Source: Rapana venosa
Lineage: Eukaryota; Mollusca; Gastropoda; Neogastropoda; Muricidae
Direction: 5' to 3'
Length of the DNA: 64,000 bases
Assembly (NCBI GenBank): GCA_028751875.1
Contig: CM054158.1
Span: 14,931,595 to 14,995,594, forward strand
In this document: one piece after another, positions 56,146-64,000 of the stretch
Layout of the letters: the number at the start of each line of letters is the position of its first letter
How positions within the stretch are numbered: position 1 is the first letter of the stretch
Position numbers and translations under genes: made by a program
The notes under the pieces: generated by a model
The model's database searches: none
What the model saw: the letters and a program-made list of their open reading frames with translations, nothing else
Told to the model about the DNA's origin: nothing

Positions 56146-56349
56146 AGTGAGTGGTGGAGACCTCAGCTTCTCCTGGGAGCCAGCACCTTGTGCGGCGCAC
56201 CCTTTGCCATCCCCGTCCCTAAAGTGGCAGTTAGCGCATCTTACAGCGGAGCTGGTAAAACCCAGAGGACTGTGGTCAACCCAAAGTCCCCCAGTGTACC
56301 CATCTGCAAGGCGACACTGCAGAACCAGCCTTATCTCTCTACCACCTAG
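56146..56349 (+). CDS. Possible terminal exon of an unrecognised gene
   Basis: Follows an acceptor-like caaatcttttgcag (ending 56145). In phase 0 it reads SEWWRPQLLLGASTLCGAPF, then AIPVPKVAVSASYSGAGKTQ, and ends PYLSTT at a TAG (56347-56349). GC content and codon variety look more coding than the surroundings, and the sequence is in a clean region. It lies just downstream of the minisatellite. A competing frame (56117-56368) is also open. No family recognised and no upstream exon found. Confidence 0.3.
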   Translation, partial: SEWWRPQLLLGASTLCGAPFAIPVPKVAVSASYSGAGKTQRTVVNPKSPSVPICKATLQNQPYLSTT

Positions 56350-56508
56350 GATAAAGCAGGAGTTCTGATCACTTAGCTACCAAGGCTCCTTCAAAATTTC
56401 AAATATGTGTTGTTGTTTTTTTAAAAAGGGTTTAAAATCATGTTTGAACAGTTCATCCCAAGATTTTTCAAACTTCAAATTCAATACAATACTACAAGGG
56501 GAAAGAAT

Positions 56509-56811
56509 TCATACAGATATGAAGAGCTTGAGTATTGTGCGAATACGTTCAATAGACGCAGGGTCTAATTGGTTATTGTTCAGTACTAGCTCCTCAAACC
56601 AAAAAATCCAAAAAAGAAAAATGACAACCAACGTCAAGTAAATACATGCCAGCAAGTGCATGCCAATAAATAATGCACAACTTTCTCCAAAAATATATAC
56701 CACCACCCGGATGAAGAACATAGCCACAACACTGTCTGATGGTACAATTTCGTTCCACTGCCAAATGCACAGAAGCAGAGCAATGCTGGCTACTTCCTTG
56801 TGGATGCCCAT
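56509..56811 (-). CDS. Possible membrane-protein exon, unrecognised
   Basis: A minus-strand frame of 100 codons whose middle is strongly hydrophobic: VVAMFFIRVVVYIFGESCAL, then FIGMHLLACIYLTLVVIFLF. That would make two or three membrane segments, followed by a charged end (IERIRTIL). AT-rich DNA gives hydrophobic frames by chance, and splice sites are weak. Confidence 0.2.
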   Translation of the reverse strand: MGIHKEVASIALLLCIWQWNEIVPSDSVVAMFFIRVVVYIFGESCALFIGMHLLACIYLTLVVIFLFWIFWFEELVLNNNQLDPASIERIRTILKLFISV

Positions 56812-57290
56812 GTGGATGGTAGGGGATGTGCCCTCAGCCTACCTTTTTCAGCAGGTACGGGAACCACTACTCTCTGGTGGCACAGCGCTCTTGGCAACGC
56901 CCACCTGTAACAGCAACCACACCAAACAATAAACGGTCAGGTTACCACGTACAGCAACATAGGGGGCCTCTGCTCTGAGGAGTGTTGGTGTGTGCTTTTC
57001 TGTTGTCCCTTTGTCAGTTGTCTAAGTGTAACTAGTGGAGTCCATCAGCATTTTTAAAGCATTACGTGGTTTTTATGTATGGATAGATGGATGTAGTGTG
57101 GGTTTGGGATGGGTAGGGATGGATGGATGTATGCATGTATGGAGGGAAATACTGTTTTAAATGTAGCATGTACGAATGCATGCTGTTGAACCCTAATTTG
57201 AACTGCCCCTGGCACCCCAAAGGTCAGCGCACCAACAGCATTTCCTCACTTTCCTCAAACCAATGTCTCTGTGAGGTGGGTCAGTTGCAG

Positions 57291-57632
57291 TTAGCTTATT
57301 TCATTGAACCGGGTTTCGTTTAGGCAACGGTAGTCCGTTTGGGCAACTTGCAGTTGCAAGAACTGTGACTGCCTTTCCTCGTCAAACAGGCTCCAGATCA
57401 CCGTGTGCTGCTTGTGGCTGAGTGAAATGGAAAACAGTTCAGCTTCTGATGGGGTTAAACCCACAGCCCCATCACTTTGCAGACGACGGGTGAGGGTTGG
57501 GAGGGGTGAGTTTTTGGTTTTTCCGTGTGAGGCAAATCTGCTTCTTGCTAATGCTAACATCACAAATTCCCGTTCCTTGGCTAGAGCTCTGAGGTTCGCC
57601 AAATGGTGAATTTTGCGTATACAACCCCCCAC
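57291..57632 (-). CDS. Possible C-terminal exon of an unrecognised gene
   Basis: A minus-strand frame of 113 codons ends at a stop in 57291-57293. It has balanced composition, including LANLRALAKEREFVMLALAR, LQSDGAVGLTPSEAELFSIS and HKQHTVIWSLFDEERQSQFL. It has no repeat character and lies in clean sequence, which makes it the best non-PARP, non-transposon candidate in the window. No domain was recognised, and the 5' boundary is uncertain (the frame simply opens near 57632). Confidence 0.35.
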   Translation of the reverse strand: MGGCIRKIHHLANLRALAKEREFVMLALARSRFASHGKTKNSPLPTLTRRLQSDGAVGLTPSEAELFSISLSHKQHTVIWSLFDEERQSQFLQLQVAQTDYRCLNETRFNEIS

Positions 57633-57749
57633 CCCTGACCATTAATAGGGAGCTGCATTTCAACTTCAGGGATAGTGTCAAACACAAACCTGTGTGCATG
57701 CATTGAAAAAAAAAAAAAATGTTTCATCAGTGTCTACGGGCACACAGTT
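57633..57749. other. Short spacer
   Basis: A run of 13 A at 57707-57719. Nothing else. Confidence 0.4.
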
Positions 57750-57975
57750 ACCTACTCTTAGGAAAGGCGGTTTGGTTTTTAAACGTGTGTGCAAGATGTT
57801 CTGCAGGTATTCGCACACGGGGGCCTCGGTTCATAGTCTCACCCGAAGGACCGTGACATTCAGTTCGATTTTCTAATCAAACTGGGAAGAAAGGGCAAGG
57901 CTGAGAAATGAACCCAGAACCTTATAGTTTACATGTTAAGACAGGTGAACTTCTTAACCGCCCTGCCACCTTCCT
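57750..57975 (-). mobile_element. SINE-C with tRNA-like head
   Basis: The minus strand starts gaaggaaggtggcagggcgg ttaagaag (tRNA-like), with ggttctgggttcatttctca near the B box. Then come tcagccttgccctttcttc, ggtccttcgggtgagactat and gaaccgaggcccccgtgtgc. Core shared with 53860-54052 and SINE-B. Confidence 0.65.
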
Positions 57976-58437
57976 TCTTTAATTTCTGTATGGGACTGAC
58001 CACAAAAGTTTCATAAACCATATACATTTATAGCCAATTTTCCACACCGCAATCGATTTTTTCCCTTCATAGTCACAGCCCTCACTTGCTGGAGCTGTAT
58101 CTAAACCACATTCATACTTTTTGTGGGCCAAAGAATTGATGGGAACCTCTGATCAAACTCAGCTTCTTTCATAAAATAAAAAAAAGTTTTTTGTTTTAAT
58201 CTAACACGAGCAGTGAGGAGTTTTAAACCTGTAAGGAGGAAAAACATTAGTACACCCAGCAGAAAAGGTTTACTCTGTTCAGAGCCCGTCAGTCATGACA
58301 TGGGCTTCGACACAAATCCAGGGCCCCAAAACTGCACTTATTTCCTACCCAGACTTTCCCCTCACTCGTATCTGGTCCTAACTTTTCAACAGCAAGCACC
58401 CTTTATCTCCACCTAAGCGTGTTGGCGCGCACTTGTG
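57976..58437. other. Unique sequence, no gene recognised
   Basis: Clean mixed sequence; the 67-codon frame at 58213-58416 has no motif. Confidence 0.4.
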
Positions 58438-58440
58438 TGT

Positions 58441-58479
<39 letters not shown>

Positions 58480-58543
58480 TGTGTGTGTGTGTGTTGGTGT
58501 TGTATGTGTGTGTGCTTGTGCGTTTGCGACGTGTGTGTGTGTG

Positions 58544-58582
<39 letters not shown>

Positions 58583-58676
58583 TGTATGTGTGTGTAGTGT
58601 GTGTATGTTTGTGTGTGTGTATGTGTGTGTGTATGTGTGTGTTGTGTGTGTATGTTTTGGTGTGTGTGTGTGTGTG
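58438..58676. repeat. (GT)n microsatellite
   Basis: About 240 bases of tgtgtg with tatg and ttg interruptions. Confidence 0.96.
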
Positions 58677-58928
58677 ATTTTTTTAAAGGTTATCTTGTTA
58701 AATGGAATAGGTTTTATATTATTTTTTGACAAGTTAGAAGCTGCTTCTCTTTTTTGTTCTTTTTTTCTGGGGTGGGGGGGGAAGTGGGGAGGGGGGAGGT
58801 AGGTTAAAAAAAACCCTAACAGGCTGAAAATACGTGGGTTTGATTTCTTTATGTGTCAGAATGATTGTGAAAGGTGTTTTTTTAATGACATAATGAAAAT
58901 CTTGTTTGAAAAAAAATAAGCTGCCCTG

Positions 58929-58934
<6 letters not shown>

Positions 58935-58981
<47 letters not shown>
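58935..58981. repeat. 47-base C homopolymer
   Basis: An uninterrupted run of 47 C, followed by ctccccctacc. The length is probably inexact, as is usual for homopolymers. Confidence 0.95.
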
Positions 58982-58984
<3 letters not shown>

Positions 58985-59364
58985 CCCTACCAACCCCTCC
59001 AACCCCAGGTGGGCAAAACCATAAATATATCAAATACATATTCTGAACCCGGCTCTTGTTAAGACTTTTTTATACAATGGTTTAAGTTTTTTGTGTACGA
59101 ATCCCAGCCTCTCTTAAAACAAGGCCGTTATATATAATAATAAGAGAAATGATATTAATTATATTTAATTTGAAATTTTTTATACTTCCTAATTTTTAAA
59201 AGCAAAAATCAAAGTGTCTCCATTTAAACTCAATTTACAACATGCGACAATTGGCGTGCGACGCACGCACCAAACACACACACCACACCAACAAAAAACA
59301 AATAACATATTCTAACATGTGACACTGGCAACACACCCACACACCCAAAAACACACACACACAC

Positions 59365-59405
<41 letters not shown>

Positions 59406-60012
59406 ACACACAACATTCTCTACTTTACAGCTGATCCCTAAATAGAAAAGTAAAAACAACCCCTCAACAGGCATCACCTACAAAGGGTGACTTGATAATG
59501 CTTAAGTTATCCTGATCATTTCATTTACAAAGGTCAATAGTATTTAAAACTACCCCCCCCCCCCCCCACAACAGAATCCAAATCGCACAACATTGTTTTA
59601 CATAGTGCTAAGGTACAGTCACTGGTTTGTATCTTTAGTATCTTTTGACTGGAAAATAATAAAATCTAACAAGTGACTGGCTTCGGTATTGATCAGTTTG
59701 TTATTTTCGAAAACAATTCCCAATCAACCCACAGTACATCAACATTAAAAAAAAAAGCCTCGCTTACCTTGGAAATAGGGATCAGGAGAATCAAGCAATA
59801 CACAGATTGTCTCTCAGTCTGAGATTGGAATTTTTTTTCAACAACAGATTCAGGAATTTTGCTAGCTCCCGTGTCTTGCTTGATCTTCTTGGTGTCTTAC
59901 TATGTGCTTCACCGACACTGGAAATGGTGGAGGAAATGAAGGGCATCATGGTATATGCAACACACCTGAGGAACTTAACACAGCTGTGTGTAGTTCCTGT
60001 CTGTCATGGACT
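58982..60012. other. Unique sequence with an (AC)n tract
   Basis: (AC)n at 59272-59290 and 59336-59412, C run near 59552-59567. The frame at 59807 on runs into the retroposon and was not accepted as a gene. Confidence 0.45.
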
Positions 60013-60025
60013 AAGTTTAATCTCC

Positions 60026-60886
60026 AGCCGCCATGGCGCAGTGGTTAGCGCCTTGGGTTACGGACTGGAAGGTCGCGGGTTCGAATCCCATAAGAGTCAT
60101 AGGGATTTTTCGGACTCCGGCCGGCTCCTACCCAGAGTGAGTGTGCTGTGGGCTCAGTGGGAAGACTGGGACCACACAGTCGAGCTTCATCCACTTAACG
60201 GATGCGAGTTTGAGAGTGTTGCTCTACCTGACCAACACTGCAGGTGTCTGTATCTCTCGGGCCGGGTTGACGCCGGGATATATTATGATAGTAAGCGTAG
60301 AGTACAGCCCTGTCAAGTAGTCTCAAAGCATATGCCTTCCACTCAGCATCATTACGTCATCCTCATTGTCATTGATCATCATGCATTTAAAAAAAATTGC
60401 CCTGATTCGTGGTCCCAGTTTCTCTGGTCTCATGGTGGCCTCAGATTCGGTTTGCCCATTTCACTTCTGTGCCTGTGGTGAGTTTGTGTCAAAGCCTTTG
60501 GGGTTGGAGGTTTGCGGGGACGGTTGTTGGGGGGACGTTGTGGTGGTTTCTACCTCGGGTGGGCAACTCACTCAGTCTGGCTCCGCGACTGAGCTAATAC
60601 TGTCGTTAGTAGGGGTTTTAGTAGGTGGTGTCCTGCGAGTTAGCTCAGAACAGGGACCACTGAACACCGCCAAAGTGACCCAGCAGCAGTGCAGGGCCCC
60701 TCTGGCTGGTGGCCCCACGGCGGCCTGATAGTGATTGGCTCCCTGTGGACCTCCGACTCTGAGGATGAGACATAACAAACCTGGGTATGGTTGTGGCGGG
60801 GAGATTGGATTGAGCGGCGTGGGAACAGCAGGACGGGGGACGTCACAGAAGATGAGGCAGCAAAAAAAAAAAGGAAAAAAAAAAAA
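60026..60886 (+). mobile_element. Large tRNA-headed retroposon, 861 bp, perfect 13-bp target duplication
   Basis: Flanked by aagtttaatctcc at 60013-60025 and 60887-60899. The head carries a textbook A box TGGCGCAGTGG (60034-60044) and B box GGTTCGAATCC (60078-60088). It ends in an A-rich tail (60862-60886). At 861 bases it is far longer than a usual SINE (150-500), so it is either a composite of a SINE head and an unrelated transcript or an unusually long SINE. Internal frames up to 120 codons (60366-60728) show no known domain. The exact duplication and clean A tail suggest recent insertion. Confidence 0.88.
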
Positions 60887-60899
60887 AAGTTTAATCTCC

Positions 60900-61000
60900 T
60901 ATGGTAACTTAATGTTGTCAAAAAACCCTGAAAATTTTCTCTTACACTCAAATCGTTACATGTGAAAGAGTAGGACCAACGCTAGCCCTTTGATTGTTTT
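60900..61000. other. Short spacer before the gap
   Basis: Unique sequence without features. Confidence 0.4.
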
Positions 61001-61500
61001 NNNNNNNNNNNNNNNNNNNNNNNNNNNNNNNNNNNNNNNNNNNNNNNNNNNNNNNNNNNNNNNNNNNNNNNNNNNNNNNNNNNNNNNNNNNNNNNNNNNN
61101 NNNNNNNNNNNNNNNNNNNNNNNNNNNNNNNNNNNNNNNNNNNNNNNNNNNNNNNNNNNNNNNNNNNNNNNNNNNNNNNNNNNNNNNNNNNNNNNNNNNN
61201 NNNNNNNNNNNNNNNNNNNNNNNNNNNNNNNNNNNNNNNNNNNNNNNNNNNNNNNNNNNNNNNNNNNNNNNNNNNNNNNNNNNNNNNNNNNNNNNNNNNN
61301 NNNNNNNNNNNNNNNNNNNNNNNNNNNNNNNNNNNNNNNNNNNNNNNNNNNNNNNNNNNNNNNNNNNNNNNNNNNNNNNNNNNNNNNNNNNNNNNNNNNN
61401 NNNNNNNNNNNNNNNNNNNNNNNNNNNNNNNNNNNNNNNNNNNNNNNNNNNNNNNNNNNNNNNNNNNNNNNNNNNNNNNNNNNNNNNNNNNNNNNNNNNN
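61001..61500. other. Assembly gap (500 N)
   Basis: Exactly 500 undetermined bases. The right side enters the middle of an R unit, so the missing part includes the R 5' half. Confidence 0.98.
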
Positions 61501-62288
61501 TTGGGGTTTGGGTGATGGTACAGAACTTCCTGTGGACTATTTAATACAGTCCAACTAAGACCACAGTCACAGTCTATCCTAGGACATTGACCTGATCACA
61601 GCAAGGCTTGTGCTCCACTGTTGGATTGCTACCTGGACTATATATTTCAAGCGTTCAAGTTTTTCGCAATCTTTCTTTTATTTCAAAGGTAAGTTTCGGT
61701 GGGTTTTTTCTTATTAATTTATTAATCACTGGAATTTGAGTTTTATTCTGAGATGTAAAATTTTACAAGAAGATTTGGGTTGTTTTTGTTGTTTTAAACT
61801 TTCTCATGTTTTGTAAAATCATCTCTGTTTCAGTTTATGTACTTGTTTTTTTTTTGCTTTCACATGGTCGCTTAGACATATTATCTAAACCTAATTCTTT
61901 TCAGTCTTCAGCTTTTTGCTTGATTTAATTTAAGAGCAAGAATTGAAAAAGGTGTGTTTAAAAATGATTATTGTAGCAGGCCTATGCCAATTTTTTTCTT
62001 TGTTCTGCTTCCTTCATGTTTATCTGTTGTAATGTTTTGCTACATGTTAGATTTAGAAACTTTTTATTCTTTAACCTTTGGCCGAATGCAAATGTTCATT
62101 GCCCAGTATTTAGATGGGCTACACAGAGTTTTTGAATTGCAAAGTAGCTTATCTGGCCTTAGTTATGCTGAGTTCCATGAAACCACAAGTTTGACTTTGA
62201 AAAGTTTGAAACACTAGGCCTTTTTTCCCCGCCCCCCTCACCCCCCTCCCCTGCCCCCTTTGGAATTGGGGTACACTGTACATAAGCA
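61501..62288 (+). repeat. R unit, copy 5 (5' part lost in gap), uninterrupted by SINEs
   Basis: From gatggtacagaacttcctgt through ctatttaatacagtccaact, cacagcaaggcttgtgctcc, caaaggtaagttt (61685-61697), ggtcgcttagacatattatc and attcttttcagtcttcag to the LINE-X target gtacataagca (62278-62288). It shows intact sites where SINE-A (copy 1) and SINE-B (copy 2) are inserted. The 87-codon frame 61954-62217 is not kept in other copies. Confidence 0.85.
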
Positions 62289-62534
62289 GGTCAGGTCAGT
62301 CAGAGAAGTTCTCTGCTACTGCTACTTGTATCCATGTAACCCAGTACAACCTGTCGCATGTGGGGGAGGAAACCCCAATAGAAAAAACCCAAAACATATG
62401 GAGACTTGGAGAGGAGATTGGCGCCACCAAGGAATATCCTAAGCCCACAGAAAAAACATGAAAGACAAATGCAAAGCCGAAATGATACCGGATCGGTCGA
62501 GGCCCGGGTTACCAACGACCGCGCTTTCCATTGA

Positions 62535-63390
62535 TCAACACAGGGTGGAAGTGACAAGTCAGCTACTGGAGTTAAAACATTACTTAAGCTCCCTAGAGAA
62601 CAAATCACCATTGGTACATGGAACGTCCGTACACTCTACCAGTGCGGAAAAATCAAAGAACTAGAGTATGAGCTTAGCCGATATAAATGGGACATTATTG
62701 GACTAGGAGAAGTGAGATGGACAGGATTTGGTGAGACATTGACTGAAGAAGGCAACAAGATGTGGTACAATGGCCAAGAGAAACATCACCAACATGGAGT
62801 GGCATTTATTGTCAGAAAGGAAGTAGTGGGGTGCATTATCAGCTGTACACCGGCTTCCAGCAGGATTATCAGCATCTGGGTGTCGGCCAAGCCCAAGAAC
62901 ATCACCATCATACAAATCTATGCACCATCATCTGACCATACAGATGAAGAAGTAGAAGAATTTTATGAAGATCTCGAAATGACCATTAAGAAAATACCCA
63001 AGAAGGACATCATCATCATCCAAGGGGATTTTAACGCCAAAGTAGGTCCTGACTCTTACAACCAATGGGCCGGAACAGTTGGTCAGTTTGGAACTGGGGA
63101 GACCAACGACAGGGGACTACGTCTGCTGGAGTTTGCCTGCACCCACAGACTTACCATTGCCAATACCCTCTATCCCCACAAGCAGTCAAGGAGACAACCT
63201 GGCATGCGCCAAACGGCAGATCCATAACCAAATAGATTTTATCTTAACACCACGGCGCTTCAAATCCAGCATCAACAGAGCCGAACAAGAACCTACCCTG
63301 GAGCTGACATAGGCAGTGACCACGACCTTGTGCTGCTGGTATTCAAAATGAAGCTGGAAGAAAAACAAACAGCTGCAAACCCAGTATCAA
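62535..63390 (+). pseudogene. LINE-X endonuclease domain (APE-like), frame-broken
   Basis: The frame open from 62535 to 63227 contains the exonuclease-endonuclease-phosphatase fold motifs: TWNVRTL (62616 on), IIGLGEVRW with the catalytic Glu (62709-62711), HHQHGVAFIVRK, then IIIIQGDFNAKVG with Asp and Asn (about 63027-63038). After that it shifts: TWHAPNG (about 63197), then HNQIDFILTPRRF in another frame (about 63221-63260), then IGSDHDLVLLVFK with the final Asp-His pair (63309-63347). All catalytic motifs can be seen, but at least three frame changes separate them, so no intact protein is encoded. Annotated relatives in animal genomes are often misnamed craniofacial development protein 2-like. 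Confidence 0.85.
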
Positions 63391-63397
63391 ATTTGAC

Positions 63398-63763
63398 GTG
63401 GACAAACTAAAAGATCCAGATGTCGAGGAGATCTTCCAAGCTAAGCTTGGCAGACGTTTTGCGGCATTAACCCTCCTGGACAATGACATCAATGACCTCA
63501 CCAACAACTTCAATGAGGCAGTCCGAGAAACAGCAGAGGAGGTACTCGGTCGTCAGAGGAATAAACACCAGCCATGGACTACCAATGACATCTTGGACCT
63601 CTGCGATACAAGAAGAGCACTGAAACCAACCAGGTCTTCCAACCCTAAAGAATACCGGGAGGCCAACAATCTCGTGAAGAAGTCAATGTTAAAGGCCAGA
63701 GAGAAGTGGATCAGTGATCAATGTGATGAGATCGAAAAAAAACATGAAAGTGGGCAACAGTAA
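63398..63763 (+). pseudogene. LINE-X linker between endonuclease and RT
   Basis: Open frame of 121 codons: LKDPDVEEIFQAKLGRRF, then NDLTNNFNEAVRETAEEVLG, then KAREKWISDQCDEIEKKHES, ending at a stop. Charged and helical, as expected for the segment joining endonuclease and RT in these polyproteins. It is in a different frame from the endonuclease start. The noisy copy shows the same linker at about 18790-19130. Confidence 0.75.
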
Positions 63764-64000
63764 AAGGCATACGACACCCTGAAGAAACTCACAAAACCAC
63801 TTCAAACCAAATCATCAGTCATTGAAGACAGCTCCGGAAACTCCTCACAGAAAGCTCAGCTGCATTGAAAGGTGGTCTGAATATTGTCAAGAACTGTACA
63901 ACTACCCAATACAACCTGACAAGAGCATAATAGAAGAGAAAGCAGCAACATCAAAGAGCACCCTCGCCATTACTTATACTGAGGGAAGAAGTGGAGAAGC

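Larger units (their letters stand above)
62289..64000 (+). mobile_element. LINE-X, APE-type non-LTR retrotransposon, 5' part (runs off window)
   Basis: Begins ggtcaggtcagtcagagaag straight after the R-unit target gtacataagca, at the same site as the copy at 17746. A roughly 290-base leader precedes the endonuclease frame, followed by a linker with several frame changes. The RT should begin near or beyond 64000. Sequence quality is good, so these breaks look genuine, unlike those in the noisy copy. The element moves by target-primed reverse transcription, its endonuclease nicking DNA. Confidence 0.9.

Noticed and set aside
60034..60090. A functional tRNA gene
   Set aside because: A and B boxes are perfect, but the sequence does not fold back to an acceptor stem; it continues into an 861-bp retroposon with A tail and target duplication.
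61954..62217. 87-codon protein conserved in the R unit
   Set aside because: Other R copies have stops and indels in this frame (for example tagctaatctgg at 15604).

Overview
The window looks like nuclear DNA of a marine invertebrate, most likely a mollusc (gastropod-like). This is inferred from intron-split genes with GT..AG boundaries, dense AC/GT, CT and TA microsatellites, several tRNA-headed SINE families and APE-type non-LTR retrotransposons. There are no operons and no prokaryotic genes. Coding content is very low. Two runs of exactly 500 N (12494-12993 and 61001-61500) are scaffold gaps.

The one clear host gene encodes a compact protein with a PARP (ADP-ribosyltransferase) catalytic domain. 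Four phase-compatible exons are visible on the + strand: 3787-4000, 8658-8842, 10460-10611 and 12351-12428. They carry the I-x-RIQN-x-x-LW block, the LFHGT histidine and the GIYFA tyrosine. The gene runs into the first gap before the third catalytic position. Exons 3 and 4, with their introns, occur again at 32675-34018 as a 97-98% identical partial copy. Intron 1 holds a 3.2 kb inverted-repeat DNA element and a 414 bp LINE-derived retroposon. Intron 3 of the first copy holds a 1.1 kb deleted piggyBac-type element, and the second copy is the matching empty site.

From 12994 to about 21.4 kb and from 41.39 to about 45.2 kb there are two paralogous blocks with the same order: an AC-rich array, a roughly 1.5 kb repeat unit (called R here), a second R unit and an R tail. 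A fifth R copy starts after the second gap at 61501. One APE-type non-LTR retrotransposon (called LINE-X) sits at the same site in two R copies (17746-20791 and 62289 to the window end). Two other R copies preserve the empty site. SINEs are inserted in single copies only, which gives a relative order of events.

The rest is repeat: a second LINE (LINE-Y; RT at 47237-47923 and 50690-52450), an RNase H fragment of a third LINE (32128-32573), five SINE families (A to E), a large 861 bp tRNA-headed retroposon with a perfect target duplication (60026-60886), many minisatellites (17, 26, 38, 39 and about 60 bp periods) and long pyrimidine tracts. Three short open stretches at 56.1-57.6 kb may be exons but were not recognised.

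Sequence quality is uneven. From about 16.83 kb to 52.86 kb, apart from cleaner islands (about 32.4-34.0 and 45.3-47.9 kb), the sequence shows homopolymer inflation and dropped bases when compared with its own paralogues. This fits unpolished long-read sequence. Frames and repeat ages there should not be trusted.
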